Assembly (NCBI RefSeq): GCF_001602375.1
Contig: NZ_BCNY01000015.1
Span: 620,001-684,000 of the forward strand
From: Methanoculleus horonobensis
Lineage (GTDB): Archaea; Halobacteriota; Methanomicrobia; Methanomicrobiales; Methanoculleaceae
Direction of reading: 5' to 3'
DNA: 64,000 nucleotides
This document shows, in pieces, positions 33,817 to 42,782 of the stretch. Within the stretch, counting starts at the first letter, position 1. Every line of letters begins with the position of its first letter. The notes under the pieces were generated by a model that made no database searches, was not told where the DNA came from, and worked only from the letters and a program-made list of their open reading frames with translations. A program made the translations under genes and the position numbers.

Positions 33817-35187
33817 ATGGAGCGGGAGTACGACGTCGTCGTCATCGGGACCGGGGTCGCCGGTTCAGACATCGCCTGGCACTGCAGGAAGGCCGGGATG
33901 CAGGTAGCTATCGTTGATTCCCGGGAATACGGGGGGACGTGCGCCCTACGAGGCTGTGTCCCCAAGAGGGTGCTTGCCGGTGCCGCGGAGGCGGTTTCCC
34001 GTGTCCATAACCTGCAGGGGAACGGCATCCGGGGCGCGGTCTCGATCGACTGGCCGCAACTGGTTGCCTTCGAACGAACCATCACCGGTCACATTCCCCA
34101 ACGGAAGGAGGAGGGGTTCCGGGGAGCGGGGATCCATACCTACCACGGGGTTGCCCGCTTTGCCGGGCCGGACAGGGTGACGGTCGGCGGTGATACGCTC
34201 GTCGCCCGGTACATCGTGGTCGCCGCCGGTGCGCGTGCCCGGCCGCTGAACGTTCCGGGCGAGGATCTGATGACGTCGAGCGACGACTTCTTCTACCTGG
34301 AAGCGCTCCCCGAACGGATCGTCTTCGTCGGCGGGGGCTATATCTCGTTTGAGTTCGCCCACGTCGCCGCCGCTGCCGGGTCGGCGGCGACCATCCTGCA
34401 GCGGAGCGGCCGGCCCCTCTCGGGGTTCGATCCCGATATCGTCGATCGCCTGCTGCTGGCTTCAGTCGAGGCGGGGATCGACGTGCAGATGCATATGCCG
34501 CTCGTCTCGGTCGAGAGGGACGGCGCCGGCCTGCGCGTGCGGGCTGGAAAGGATGGGGAGGAGAAGATCTTCGGTGCCGATATGGTTGTCCACGGCGCGG
34601 GCAGGGTCTCCGCGATCGAGGAACTCGACCCCGCCGCGGGGAACGTCGAGACCGACCGCCGGGGGATCGTGGTCGACGACCGTCTCCGGAGCGTCTCGAA
34701 CCCCGCGGTCTACGTTGCCGGGGACGCGAACCCGCGGAGCCCGCAGCTGACGCCGGTGGCGGTGATGGACGCTCACATCGTCGTCGACAACATCCTGGGC
34801 GGCGACGCCCGCGTCGCGGACTACTCCGTCGTCCCGAGCGCCGTCTTCACGTATCCGCCCATCGCCTCCGTCGGGCTCACGGAGGAGAAGGCGAAGGAGA
34901 AGGGGATCCCCTATGTCGTCAACGCCGGCGACCTCTCCGGGCGGTTCACAAACCGGGGCATCGGCCAGAAACACGCCGGTTACAAACTTCTGGTCGACGA
35001 GGACTCCCGGCTGGTTCTCGGCGCCCACCTCATCGGGCCGCACGTCGAAGAGGTGATCAACATCTTCGCCCTCGCGATCAGACACGGCCTGACGGCGGAC
35101 GACCTCACGCTCGACGCGATCCCGTGGGCCTACCCGAGCAACACCTACGATATCATCCACATGGTGCATCCGCTGGTGAGGAAGTAA
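33817..35187 (+). CDS. FAD-dependent disulfide-oxidoreductase-like protein
   Basis: The 456-residue protein has a dihydrolipoamide dehydrogenase/mercuric reductase fold: FAD site YDVVVIGTGVAGSDIAWHCR (about 5-24), redox disulfide YGGTCALRGCVPKRVL (C-x4-C), second dinucleotide site IVFVGGGYISFEFAHVA, FAD-binding VYVAGDAN and the dimerisation domain from about 340. At the C-terminus the usual HPxxSE catalytic dyad is replaced by PWAYPSNTYD, so the general-acid His-Glu pair is missing and the substrate is probably not a typical disulfide. ATG 33817 is chosen over GTG/ATG 33787. Confidence 0.88.
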   Translation: MEREYDVVVIGTGVAGSDIAWHCRKAGMQVAIVDSREYGGTCALRGCVPKRVLAGAAEAVSRVHNLQGNGIRGAVSIDWPQLVAFERTITGHIPQRKEEGFRGAGIHTYHGVARFAGPDRVTVGGDTLVARYIVVAAGARARPLNVPGEDLMTSSDDFFYLEALPERIVFVGGGYISFEFAHVAAAAGSAATILQRSGRPLSGFDPDIVDRLLLASVEAGIDVQMHMPLVSVERDGAGLRVRAGKDGEEKIFGADMVVHGAGRVSAIEELDPAAGNVETDRRGIVVDDRLRSVSNPAVYVAGDANPRSPQLTPVAVMDAHIVVDNILGGDARVADYSVVPSAVFTYPPIASVGLTEEKAKEKGIPYVVNAGDLSGRFTNRGIGQKHAGYKLLVDEDSRLVLGAHLIGPHVEEVINIFALAIRHGLTADDLTLDAIPWAYPSNTYDIIHMVHPLVRK

Positions 35188-35252
35188 GGTAAGTGATAAA
35201 CTGGAAGATGATGCGGTTCGACTGATTGGGGATTCTTTGGGATGCCGAAAAG

Positions 35253-35274
35253 ATGGGGGAGTCGGCACCCCCAT
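35253..35274 (+). terminator. Hairpin after the FAD oxidoreductase gene
   Basis: ATGGGGG (35253-35259) and CCCCCAT (35268-35274) form a perfect 7-bp stem around an 8-nt loop, 66 bp past the stop codon. GC-rich hairpin but with only a short T-run afterwards. Confidence 0.35.
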
Positions 35275-35331
35275 TTCAGAAAGAAACGGGTTTTTACTGT
35301 ATTGGGTAGTTTAACATTGCAGGTCTGGAGG

Positions 35332-35739
35332 TTGGAGTTTTTGGATAATTCTACAAAGAAAGATATGGAGGAAGCACTCGGCGCCATAGTTTCAATGATC
35401 AACAAGACTGAGAAAGCAAAAGAAAAATTCGCACAAGGTACTCCTCAGCATACGCTACAAAAGAACAGGCTTCAAGCGCTAAACATAGTTTTATCATTGA
35501 TATCAAAAGAATTAGCAGAAAGCGATGATCTGGATTATTATTCAAAAGAAAATTTGAAAGAAGCATTTGCGCCAATAACTTCCTTGATTAGTAAATCTGA
35601 GAAATCGCAGAAGAAATTAGCACAGGGTACCTGGCAGCATACGATGCTGAGTAATAACCTTAAAGCACTCTATATCGCTTTGCCATTGTTAACGAAGGCA
35701 TTTAGCGAGATAAGTGCCGAAAAAGAGCAGATAGAATAA
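35332..35739 (+). CDS. Duplicated-domain helical protein in an AT-rich island (unknown)
   Basis: The 135-residue protein consists of two copies of a roughly 52-residue helical unit (residues 11-61 and 73-124). Conserved positions include a KxEKxxxKxAQGTxQHT core and a following NxLxALxIxLxL helix. The base composition is markedly AT-rich compared with neighbours, and codon use is different, suggesting recent acquisition. Neither the unit nor the protein is recognised. TTG 35332 is used as start (GGAGG just upstream); TTG 35341 or the ATG at 35242 are alternatives. Confidence 0.65.
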   Translation: MEFLDNSTKKDMEEALGAIVSMINKTEKAKEKFAQGTPQHTLQKNRLQALNIVLSLISKELAESDDLDYYSKENLKEAFAPITSLISKSEKSQKKLAQGTWQHTMLSNNLKALYIALPLLTKAFSEISAEKEQIE

Positions 35740-35794
35740 TACCCGTGTTATAAGCATACTCCTCAAGCAACGAAATTCCAAGTTATCGGCTCAT

Positions 35795-35878
35795 ATGGCG
35801 CATACAATGATGAAATATCTGGACATTTTGGCAGTCGCAATCACACTTTTAACGCATCCACTGCTCGATAAAACGTGA
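35795..35878 (+). CDS. Possible 27-residue membrane peptide
   Basis: The frame MAHTMMKYLDILAVAITLLT ending in HPLLDKT has one hydrophobic stretch. It lies in the same AT-rich island 56 bp after the duplicated-domain gene. No ribosome-binding site is clear, so this is a weak call. Confidence 0.25.
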   Translation: MAHTMMKYLDILAVAITLLTHPLLDKT

Positions 35879-35879
35879 C

Positions 35880-35911
35880 AAAAAAGATCCCGCCGGGGCA
35901 CCTCACCCCGG
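35880..35911 (-). terminator. Hairpin plus T-run ending the ech operon
   Basis: CCGGGG (35893-35898) and CCCCGG (35906-35911) form a stem; on the minus strand it is followed by six T (A6 at 35880-35885). It starts 11 bases after the echF stop codon. Confidence 0.6.
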
Positions 35912-35921
35912 TCCCCTCACT

Positions 35922-36314
35922 TCACGCGCCGGTGCTCTCTTCGGCCGATTTCTTCGCCGGCTTCTCGGGTTTCACGTAGGTGATGGTGTAGCGCTCCACC
36001 ACGTGCTCCACCCCCGGCGGGAGGTAAGCCTGCTCCATCGTGAGGCTCCCGAACGGGCAGCCCTCGACGCAGTCGCCGCAGGCGATGCACCGCATGCGGT
36101 CGATCTCCCAGACCTTCGCCTCCTTGTCGAGACGGATCGCCTCGCACGGGCACCGTTTCACGCAGAGGTTGCAGGAGCGGCAGGTGGCCGGGTCGAAGAC
36201 GATGTGCCCCCGGGTGAGGGAGCAGCTCCGTGCCGGCACCGCCGGGTACTGGCGGGTGGCCGGACCGCCTGCAAGGTTCCGGAGAACCGTCTTTGTCATC
36301 TGAAAAATTCCCAT
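35922..36314 (-). CDS. echF: Ech-type hydrogenase, ferredoxin subunit
   Basis: The 130-residue subunit has two 4Fe-4S motifs, CRSCNLCVKRCPCEAI (about 45-60) and CIACGDCVEGCPFGS (76-90), and a charged Lys/Glu tail. It links soluble ferredoxin to the proximal cluster of the membrane hydrogenase. It is the last gene of the echABCDEF series, seven bases after echE. The start is ATG 36314. Confidence 0.92.
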   Translation of the reverse strand: MGIFQMTKTVLRNLAGGPATRQYPAVPARSCSLTRGHIVFDPATCRSCNLCVKRCPCEAIRLDKEAKVWEIDRMRCIACGDCVEGCPFGSLTMEQAYLPPGVEHVVERYTITYVKPEKPAKKSAEESTGA

Positions 36315-36321
36315 TCTGTCT

Positions 36322-37401
36322 TCACCTCTCCATGCAGCCGATGCAGGGGTCGATCGAGAGGACGACGACCGGGACATCCGCGAGCTGGATGCCCGGGAGC
36401 ATCTTCACGAGCGGCGGGATGTTCGCGAGCGTCGGCGTCCTGATACGGGCCCGGGCAAGGTGCTTGCTCCCGTCGCCCTTGAGGTAGTGGATGACCTCGC
36501 CCCGGGGCTGCTCCGCGCGGGAGAAGTACTCGCCGTCGGGCGTCCCCTTGACCTTCACGTCGATGGGTCCTTCGGGCATCTCCTCGATCGCCCGCCGGAT
36601 CAGGTCGATGGAAGCGTAAACCTCCTTGACCCGAACTGCGCACCGGGCGTAGCAGTCGCCGGTGGTCTCGACGACCGGCTTGAAGCCGAGATCCCCGTAG
36701 GCGGCGTAGCCGGTCTCGCGGTGGTCCATCGCGACCCCGCTCCCCCTGGCGGTCGGTCCCGCCGCCCCGAGGTCGTAGGCCTCGTCCTTTGAGATGACCC
36801 CGAGTCCCTTGAGACGGTATTTCACCGTATCGTCGTTCAAGAATACGTCGCCGAGATCCCGGCACTGCTGCTCGAAGGGATCGAGTGTCCGGTGCATCTC
36901 GTCGAGTTTCTCCTGCCCGATGTCGCGCCTGACCCCGCCGACCTTGCAGGTACCCTGGATGACCCTTCCGCCGGTGGTGTCCTCGAGCACGTCGAGCACG
37001 CTCTCCCGGAGTTGCCAGGACCGCATGAAGAGGTTCTCAAAGCCCATCCCGTCGGCAAAGAGCCCGAGCCAGAGGAGGTGGGAGTGGAGACGCGAGCACT
37101 CCGACCAGATCGTCCGGAGATAGCGTGCCCGGTCCGGAACCTCGATCTTCATGATATGCTCGACGCCCTGACAGTAACAGAGCGCGTGGATGAAACTGCA
37201 GATCCCGCAGATCCGTTCCGCCACGTAGACATACTCGGTATACTCGCGCTTCTGCACGAGACGTTCGAGTCCCCGGTGGATGTAGCCGATCGAGGGGATC
37301 GCTTCCACCACCTTCTCGTCCTCGAGAACGAGGTCGAGATGGATCGGCTCCGGCAGCACCGGATGCTGGGGTCCGAACGGCACGATTATGCGTTCTGGCA
37401 T
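36322..37401 (-). CDS. echE: Ech-type hydrogenase, large (NiFe) catalytic subunit
   Basis: The 359-residue subunit carries the Ni-Fe ligands at both ends: RICGIC (about 63-68) and DPCIGCMER as the C-terminus. There is no C-terminal extension, so no maturation protease cleavage is expected, as in Ech of Methanosarcina. Other motifs are PFGPQHPVLPEPIHLDL and GYIHRGLERLVQKREY. It oxidises or produces H2 at the membrane, coupled to ion movement through EchA/B. The gene overlaps echD by 16 bases. Confidence 0.95.
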   Translation of the reverse strand: MPERIIVPFGPQHPVLPEPIHLDLVLEDEKVVEAIPSIGYIHRGLERLVQKREYTEYVYVAERICGICSFIHALCYCQGVEHIMKIEVPDRARYLRTIWSECSRLHSHLLWLGLFADGMGFENLFMRSWQLRESVLDVLEDTTGGRVIQGTCKVGGVRRDIGQEKLDEMHRTLDPFEQQCRDLGDVFLNDDTVKYRLKGLGVISKDEAYDLGAAGPTARGSGVAMDHRETGYAAYGDLGFKPVVETTGDCYARCAVRVKEVYASIDLIRRAIEEMPEGPIDVKVKGTPDGEYFSRAEQPRGEVIHYLKGDGSKHLARARIRTPTLANIPPLVKMLPGIQLADVPVVVLSIDPCIGCMER

Positions 37402-37766
37402 CGGTCGCCTCCCCTTCTCGTGACGCTGAACGGATATTTTTCATCCGTCCTGAGGAACGTTCCTTTAAAGTCGATATTAATTCCTTTGACCGGAATCCCG
37501 AAGGAGTCGTGCATCTCGTTCTCGTAGACGAACGCTCCCCAGTAGATCCCGGAGATGCTCGGAATCTCCGTCTCCGGCCCGACAGTCAGGCGGAGGTTCC
37601 TGAACTGGTAGCCTTTATCGAACGAGTAGTTGAGCTCGTAAGACCCGTCGAGATCCGTGCACCCGATCTGGACGAGGCGGTACCCCCCGGCGTGAAGCGC
37701 CTCGACCTCTCGCAGGAGATCCTCCAGCGCGATACCGGTGGTAGTCTGCTCTTCGTTAACCGTCAT
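37386..37766 (-). CDS. echD: Ech-type hydrogenase subunit D (NuoC-like)
   Basis: The 126-residue protein resembles the 30-kDa subunit of complex I: YRLVQIGCTDLDGSYELNYS, FRNLRLTVGPETEIPSISGI and YENEMHDSFGIPVKGINIDF, where the E/W..E.D.FG motif is the family signature. It is a hydrophilic connector between the large and small subunits. It overlaps echE at its 3' end and echC at its 5' end (TGATG-type overlap). Confidence 0.9.
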   Translation of the reverse strand: MTVNEEQTTTGIALEDLLREVEALHAGGYRLVQIGCTDLDGSYELNYSFDKGYQFRNLRLTVGPETEIPSISGIYWGAFVYENEMHDSFGIPVKGINIDFKGTFLRTDEKYPFSVTRRGGDRCQNA

Positions 37767-38245
37767 GTGCTCTCACCTGCCTGTTCTGCGTGCTGCTCTT
37801 CTTCTCTCGTCTGCGCCGTCCCCGCCATCGCCGCTCGTTTCTTCTCGAGGATCGAAAGCGCGGTTACGACACCGTCGATGATCTGTTCCGGCCTTGCCGC
37901 GCATCCCGGAACGTAGACATCCACGGGGATAACCTTGTCGATGCCCCCCACGATGTTGTAACACTCCCGGAATATGCCGCCGGTTGCGGCACAAATGCCA
38001 ACTGCAATGACGACTTTCGGCTCCGGCATCTGCTCGTAGATGTTCTCGACCACCTCCCGGTTCTGCGTGTTGATTCCGCCGGTGATCAGCAGAATATCTG
38101 CGTGCTTCGGGTTCCCGGTGTTGATGATGCCGAACCGCTCCACATCGTAGAGCGGGGTGAGGCATGCAAGCACCTCTATGTCGCACCCGTTGCAGCTGGA
38201 CGCATCGTAGTGAAGGATCCAGGGTGATCGCTTCAGGAATGCCAT
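37763..38245 (-). CDS. echC: Ech-type hydrogenase, small subunit
   Basis: The 160-residue subunit has CNGCDIEVLACLTP (about 18-31) as the proximal 4Fe-4S ligands, then ILLITGGINTQNREVVENIY, ICAATGGIFRECYNIVGG and VDVYVPGCAARPEQIIDGV, with the remaining Cys ligands (GIFREC and PGC). This is the NuoB-like small subunit. The ATG is at 38245, five bases after the echB stop. The C-terminus is a charged tail. Confidence 0.94.
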   Translation of the reverse strand: MAFLKRSPWILHYDASSCNGCDIEVLACLTPLYDVERFGIINTGNPKHADILLITGGINTQNREVVENIYEQMPEPKVVIAVGICAATGGIFRECYNIVGGIDKVIPVDVYVPGCAARPEQIIDGVVTALSILEKKRAAMAGTAQTREEEQHAEQAGEST

Positions 38246-38250
38246 GGTAC

Positions 38251-39129
38251 TTATGCACCTCCAGTCATCATATAGCCGAGGATATAGGCGAGGATCGCCA
38301 GGTTCGCGATGCCGAGTACTGCCGCGAACCACCCGCTCTTCAGCGCCGCCTGCCACCGAACCCGTGCCGTGACGTTGTCGACGAAGATCTCGGCGAGATA
38401 CGTGACCACGACCGCGATGATCCCGATCACGGGGTTCCAGGCAAAGAAGAGGTAGACGAACCCGAGGAGGAAGACGTTCTCGTACCAGTGGGCGATCTCG
38501 ACCTGGGCGAGCGTCGATCCCGAGAACTCCGTCGTTATGCCCTTGACGATCTCCTGGTGCGCGTGGTGCGACGTCGAGATGTCGAAGGGGGACTTCCGAA
38601 GTTTGATCGTGAGGATGGTCACGAAGCCGAGGAAGACGCCGGGGAGGTAGAGAATGGCCGGTATGGTCGTCACGGCGATATCGGCGACGTAGAAGCTGTT
38701 CGTGATCATGTAGAGTCCGACGGCCGCGAGGATGATCATCGGTTCGTAGGCCATCAGCTGGATCAGTTCGCGCTCGGCCCCGATGTGGCTGTAGGGGGAG
38801 TGGACCGCATAGGCCCCGAGCACCAGGAATACGTGGGCGAGCGTGAAGGCGAAGATGATCAGCAACAGGTCCCCTCCCGCGAAGAAGAGCGCGCCGGAGA
38901 GGGCGATGAAGATCAGGTAGGCGAGGACGTAGAAGTTCTGCGCCGTCGTGACGACGACGCTCTCCTTCTCGAAGAGTTTGCCTACGTCGTAGAAGGGCTG
39001 AAGGAGCGGCGGCCCGACCCGCCCCTGCATCCGCGCGGTGATCTTCCGGTCGACTCCCGCGATGAGGCCGCCGACGACGGGCGCGAGGACGAGGAAGAGG
39101 ATCGCCCCGATAAGCCAGGTCCAGGTCAT
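38251..39129 (-). CDS. echB: Ech-type hydrogenase subunit B (NuoH-like)
   Basis: The 292-residue membrane protein matches NuoH: DRKITARMQGRVGPPLLQPF with YDVGKLFEKE (about 28-54), MAYEPMIILAAVGLYMI, and RKSPFDISTSHHAHQEIVKG (about 180-199), where the Glu/Asp residues form the quinone-site-like region of complex I. About eight spans are visible. It anchors the hydrophilic arm and takes part in ion translocation. Its ATG overlaps the echA stop. Confidence 0.95.
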   Translation of the reverse strand: MTWTWLIGAILFLVLAPVVGGLIAGVDRKITARMQGRVGPPLLQPFYDVGKLFEKESVVVTTAQNFYVLAYLIFIALSGALFFAGGDLLLIIFAFTLAHVFLVLGAYAVHSPYSHIGAERELIQLMAYEPMIILAAVGLYMITNSFYVADIAVTTIPAILYLPGVFLGFVTILTIKLRKSPFDISTSHHAHQEIVKGITTEFSGSTLAQVEIAHWYENVFLLGFVYLFFAWNPVIGIIAVVVTYLAEIFVDNVTARVRWQAALKSGWFAAVLGIANLAILAYILGYMMTGGA

Positions 39130-41030
39130 AGCGCCACCCCCGCGAGAACCCACGATGCCAGGATCAGGATGGTGCAGACCACTGCTCCCGGAAGGAAGAG
39201 TTTGGCCTCGCCGAAGTACTCGGTGAGGTAGTAGTTCCGCGTCTGAGCCTCCTGTGTCCGGCCGAGCGATCCGCTGAAGTGCAGATCCGGCGTGGCGGTT
39301 CTCCCGCCCATGTAGGCGGGGAGACTCTTTGCGCTCCTCCTGAAGAGGAGGAACGAGACCGGGAGGACGAGGAGGAGTGCCATCATCAGGAGCATGATGG
39401 CGACGTTCGCCTGCGCCATGAGCGCCGTGACCCCGTAGATGGCAAGGACGTACGGCTCGATCAGTACCGAGGAGATGACCGGGAAGAGGAGAACGGCCGC
39501 TATCACGAGGCCGGTGATGATGTAGAGGGGGGCCCAGGGCTCCTCGAAGAACCCTTTCTCCACCCGCTCCTGGTTTCTGGTGACCGCGACGAGTTTGCCC
39601 ATCCACTTCGCCCAGAAGAAGACCGTGACGGCGCTTCCGTAGGCGAGGATGGCGATGAAGACGATGCCGAAGGGAACCTGGACGAACGCTTCGATCGCCG
39701 CCCACTTGGAGATCAGCATACCAAAGGGTGCAAGGAACATCCCGGCGATGCCGATGAACATCATCACGGCCATCCTGGGCATCCGGACGATCAGGCCCTC
39801 CATGTCCTCGATGTCGCGGCTCCCGATCCGGTGCTCGATCGCCCCGGTTCCGAGGAAGAGGAGCGCCTTTGCGACGGCGTGGAAGATGATCAGGAGGATC
39901 GCTGCCCAGACGAGCATGTAGGTTCCGACACCCGCACAGGCGGCTATCAGGCCGAGGTTCGCGATCGTCGAGTAGGCGAGAACCAGTTTGGCGTTGTTCT
40001 GCGATATCGCGATCGCGGATGCGACGACGAAGGTCACGGCGCCGACGAGGCCGATGGAGAACCCGGCGAATGTCCCGGCAAAGACCGGTGAGAACCTGAC
40101 CAGGATGTAGACGCCGGCCTTGACCATGGTGCTCGAGTGGAGCAGCGCCGAGACCGGGGTCGGGGCCACCATCGCCCCGAGGAGCCAGGAGGAGAAGGGC
40201 ATCAGCGCGGCCTTCGTGATCCCGGCAAACCCGATCAGGGCGGCCGGAAGCAGGATGATGGCCGTGTCGCCGGAGGCGAGCACCCGGGCGAGATCGATGC
40301 CCCCGCTCGTCGCCTCGGTGGCGGCAAGAATGATGAGCGCGACGACGAACGCGACCCCGCCGAGGAGGTTCATCACCAACGCGCGGAATGCGTTCTTCGT
40401 CGCCTCTTCGGTCTCCGAGTAGCCGATCAGCAGGAAGGAGCTGATAGTGGTGATCTCCCAGAAGAAGAAGACCCACATGAGGTTGTTCGAGAAGACCAGG
40501 CCGAACATCGCGGCGAGGAAGGCAAAGATGACGAAGAAGAAGATCTTCTGCCGGTCACGCACCTCCGGGTGGTGGTGGTGATACGTCTCCATGTACCTGA
40601 CCGAGTATACGGCTATGAGGCTCCCGATGAGCCCGATGATCAGGGCCATGATGATCGAGAACTGGTCGATGAAGAGGTTGTTGACCGCATGAAGGCTCCC
40701 CGAGAACGTGGCCTCGAGGTATACCACCAGCGCCGCCTGGACGGCGGCCAGCGCGATTGCCAGGTAGTTCCTGAACTTTGCGCCCATGTAGATGATGAAG
40801 AGCGCAAGACCCATCTCGATGGCCACCATGACGAGGCCGGCCGCTTCCGACGGCGCGGCGAAGTAGACCGCGCCCTCGAACGCATACCGCATGAGCAGGT
40901 ATATCGAAGCCCCGCCGATAGCGAGAGCCGAGAGGGCGACCACCACGTAGCGAAGTGTCGTCCGCTTCACGAACAATAAAAGGCACGCAACGAGGATGGG
41001 GAATAATATTAGGAAGAGCAGCGTCTGCAC
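39126..41030 (-). CDS. echA: Ech-type hydrogenase subunit A (NuoL/MrpA-like antiporter subunit)
   Basis: The 634-residue membrane protein has about fifteen spans. The antiporter core is clear: MWVFFFWEITTISSFLLIGY (Glu of TM5), AALIGFAGITKAALMPFSSWLLGAM (Lys) and LLHSSTMVKAGVYILVRFSP (Lys). It pumps H+ or Na+ as electrons pass through the hydrogenase. It is the first gene of the operon: GTG 41030 with GAGGGAC upstream, and a TATA-like TTAATTATGC about 40 bp upstream. Confidence 0.95.
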   Translation of the reverse strand: MQTLLFLILFPILVACLLLFVKRTTLRYVVVALSALAIGGASIYLLMRYAFEGAVYFAAPSEAAGLVMVAIEMGLALFIIYMGAKFRNYLAIALAAVQAALVVYLEATFSGSLHAVNNLFIDQFSIIMALIIGLIGSLIAVYSVRYMETYHHHHPEVRDRQKIFFFVIFAFLAAMFGLVFSNNLMWVFFFWEITTISSFLLIGYSETEEATKNAFRALVMNLLGGVAFVVALIILAATEATSGGIDLARVLASGDTAIILLPAALIGFAGITKAALMPFSSWLLGAMVAPTPVSALLHSSTMVKAGVYILVRFSPVFAGTFAGFSIGLVGAVTFVVASAIAISQNNAKLVLAYSTIANLGLIAACAGVGTYMLVWAAILLIIFHAVAKALLFLGTGAIEHRIGSRDIEDMEGLIVRMPRMAVMMFIGIAGMFLAPFGMLISKWAAIEAFVQVPFGIVFIAILAYGSAVTVFFWAKWMGKLVAVTRNQERVEKGFFEEPWAPLYIITGLVIAAVLLFPVISSVLIEPYVLAIYGVTALMAQANVAIMLLMMALLLVLPVSFLLFRRSAKSLPAYMGGRTATPDLHFSGSLGRTQEAQTRNYYLTEYFGEAKLFLPGAVVCTILILASWVLAGVAL

Positions 41031-41186
41031 TATTGTCCCTCGTAGGGTACCTATGCCTTAACTGCATAATTAATCATTCCACATGAGCACCCCGGGGATC
41101 GGCCGGTGCATGCCCGGTGCCGCTCAACCGGGCACGGCGGTACGATGAGGAACCTGGGAATCATGCCTGGAGATTGGTATTTGCCG

Positions 41187-41552
41187 TTATTCCGGTTCGC
41201 ATGGTATTACGCCCCGGACGCCTCCCCCGTACTCTCCGGCATCTCCCCGGTAGCGCGGGATGAAGTGGATGTGGACATGCATGACGTTCTGCCCCGCGGC
41301 CTCCCCGACGTTGACGCCGATGTTGTAGCCGTCGGGGTGGCGGCCGCGGCCGGTGATCTCCCTGCAGTCGTCGATGAGCCGGGCGAGGGCCGTCCTCTCT
41401 TCATCGGTCGTATCGAAGTAACTCCCGACGTGCCGGAAGGGGATCACGAGCAGGTGGCCGGGGCTGACCGGGTGGATGTCGTAGCGGGCGTAGCAGAGTT
41501 CGTTAGCGGTAACGATATCCTCGGGGGCCGGGTTGCAGAACGGGCATGGCAT
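41187..41552 (-). CDS. HIT-family protein
   Basis: The 121-residue protein has an N-terminal Cys pair (MPCPFCNP), SPGHLLVIPFRHVGSYFDTT and the catalytic histidine triad QNVMHVHIHFIPR (about 91-103). HIT hydrolases act on nucleotide phosphates or phosphoramidates. It is followed downstream by the 156-bp ech promoter region and preceded by the DUF362 gene on the same strand (50 bp gap). The N-terminal CxxC suggests a Zn-binding HINT/Fhit-like branch. Confidence 0.93.
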   Translation of the reverse strand: MPCPFCNPAPEDIVTANELCYARYDIHPVSPGHLLVIPFRHVGSYFDTTDEERTALARLIDDCREITGRGRHPDGYNIGVNVGEAAGQNVMHVHIHFIPRYRGDAGEYGGGVRGVIPCEPE

Positions 41553-41602
41553 GGCCCCTGCTCTTTCTCCGATCGCTCATGAGTGTTTTGGCTCGATCGT
41601 TC

Positions 41603-42781
41603 TCACCCGAGCAGGCGGGCGAGGATCTTTCCCGGGAGGCTGCGGGAGAGGGCGATGGCGTGCTCGGTGCACATCTCATGACAGCAGTAGCACCTGATGC
41701 AGCGCGTAAGATCGATCGTCGCTCTGCCTTCGGCAACGGTGATCGCGTGGACGGGGCAGATCCGCTCGCACTTCCCACAGCCGATGCACGAAGGAGCGAT
41801 CACGGCGGGGCGGGGAGCGTAGGTTCGCCCGAATCGCCGGACGACGGCCTGGACGACCCGCCGCCAGATGCCCGTCCTGCCCCCGACGTAGGTCGAGGGT
41901 TTCCGGAAGTCCGGAACCGTGAACTCCGCCGGGTCGTCGCCGACCGTCCGGACTCCCTCGGGATCGAGGAGCCCGCGCTCGGCCGCGCTTCTGGTGCTCC
42001 CGATCTCGAGCGGGTCCATGCCGATGAGCCGCGCGAGGACAGCGTCCACGGCCGCGTAATCGCTCCCGGCAAGGACGACTCCGATCGTTCGCGGACTGCC
42101 GGCCTGAGGCCCGTCCCCCTCCATCCCCACGACCGCGTCCACGATCTGGAGCCGGGGCTGCATACACTCATTGAGGTCGACGAGCATTCGGCCGAAGGCG
42201 TACTCGTCCTGGAACCGGAAGTGAAAGACCGGTTTTTCGAGCCCCGGGATCAGCCCGAAGAGGTTCTTCGCGGCGCCGGTCATCCGCGTCCACATGTGGG
42301 TCTTGGCTTTGGAGACGACCACGATCGCGTCGGCCTCTACGGCGGGGGTGATGATGGAGAACTGTTTCATCACCTCGCCTTCCGGGAACGGTACTATCTG
42401 CGAGCCGGTGTCGTAGTTCAGGGTGGTGCCGGTCTCCTCGGCCACCGCGGCGAACCCGCTCCGCGAATACGCCCGCCGCAGATTCGCCTCGCTGTAGACA
42501 ATCCCGGCACCGGGGCTGTCGCCGATGACGACCCGGCACCCGTGCTCCGTAAGAAGCCGCGCGATGGCAGCGACGACCTCCGGGTGGGTGGTGACGCACT
42601 TCTCAGGCGCCTGCCCCTGCAGGAGGTTCGGTTTGAGGAGGACGCTCTCCCCCGGCGCAACAAACCGCCCGATGCCGCCGATGAGGTCGATTGCACGGCG
42701 GACGGCCGCATCGACCTTCTCCGGCGCGTACCCCTCGCACCGGGCGACCGCGACGGTTGCGTCCCGGCCGGCCGGCTGCAC
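41603..42781 (-). CDS. DUF362 protein fused to a two-cluster ferredoxin domain
   Basis: The 392-residue protein has an N-terminal DUF362 domain (about 1-300: LKPNLLQGQAPEKCVTTHPE, VVIGDSPGAG, VVVSKAKTHMWTRMTGAAKN) and a C-terminal double 4Fe-4S ferredoxin (CIGCGKCERICPVH and CIRCYCCHEMC, about 336-375). This fusion is common in anaerobes but its function is not established; a role as an iron-sulfur protein in electron transfer is likely. It is one base downstream of the RNase III gene, so co-transcribed. Confidence 0.92.
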   Translation of the reverse strand: MQPAGRDATVAVARCEGYAPEKVDAAVRRAIDLIGGIGRFVAPGESVLLKPNLLQGQAPEKCVTTHPEVVAAIARLLTEHGCRVVIGDSPGAGIVYSEANLRRAYSRSGFAAVAEETGTTLNYDTGSQIVPFPEGEVMKQFSIITPAVEADAIVVVSKAKTHMWTRMTGAAKNLFGLIPGLEKPVFHFRFQDEYAFGRMLVDLNECMQPRLQIVDAVVGMEGDGPQAGSPRTIGVVLAGSDYAAVDAVLARLIGMDPLEIGSTRSAAERGLLDPEGVRTVGDDPAEFTVPDFRKPSTYVGGRTGIWRRVVQAVVRRFGRTYAPRPAVIAPSCIGCGKCERICPVHAITVAEGRATIDLTRCIRCYCCHEMCTEHAIALSRSLPGKILARLLG

Positions 42782-42782
42782 T

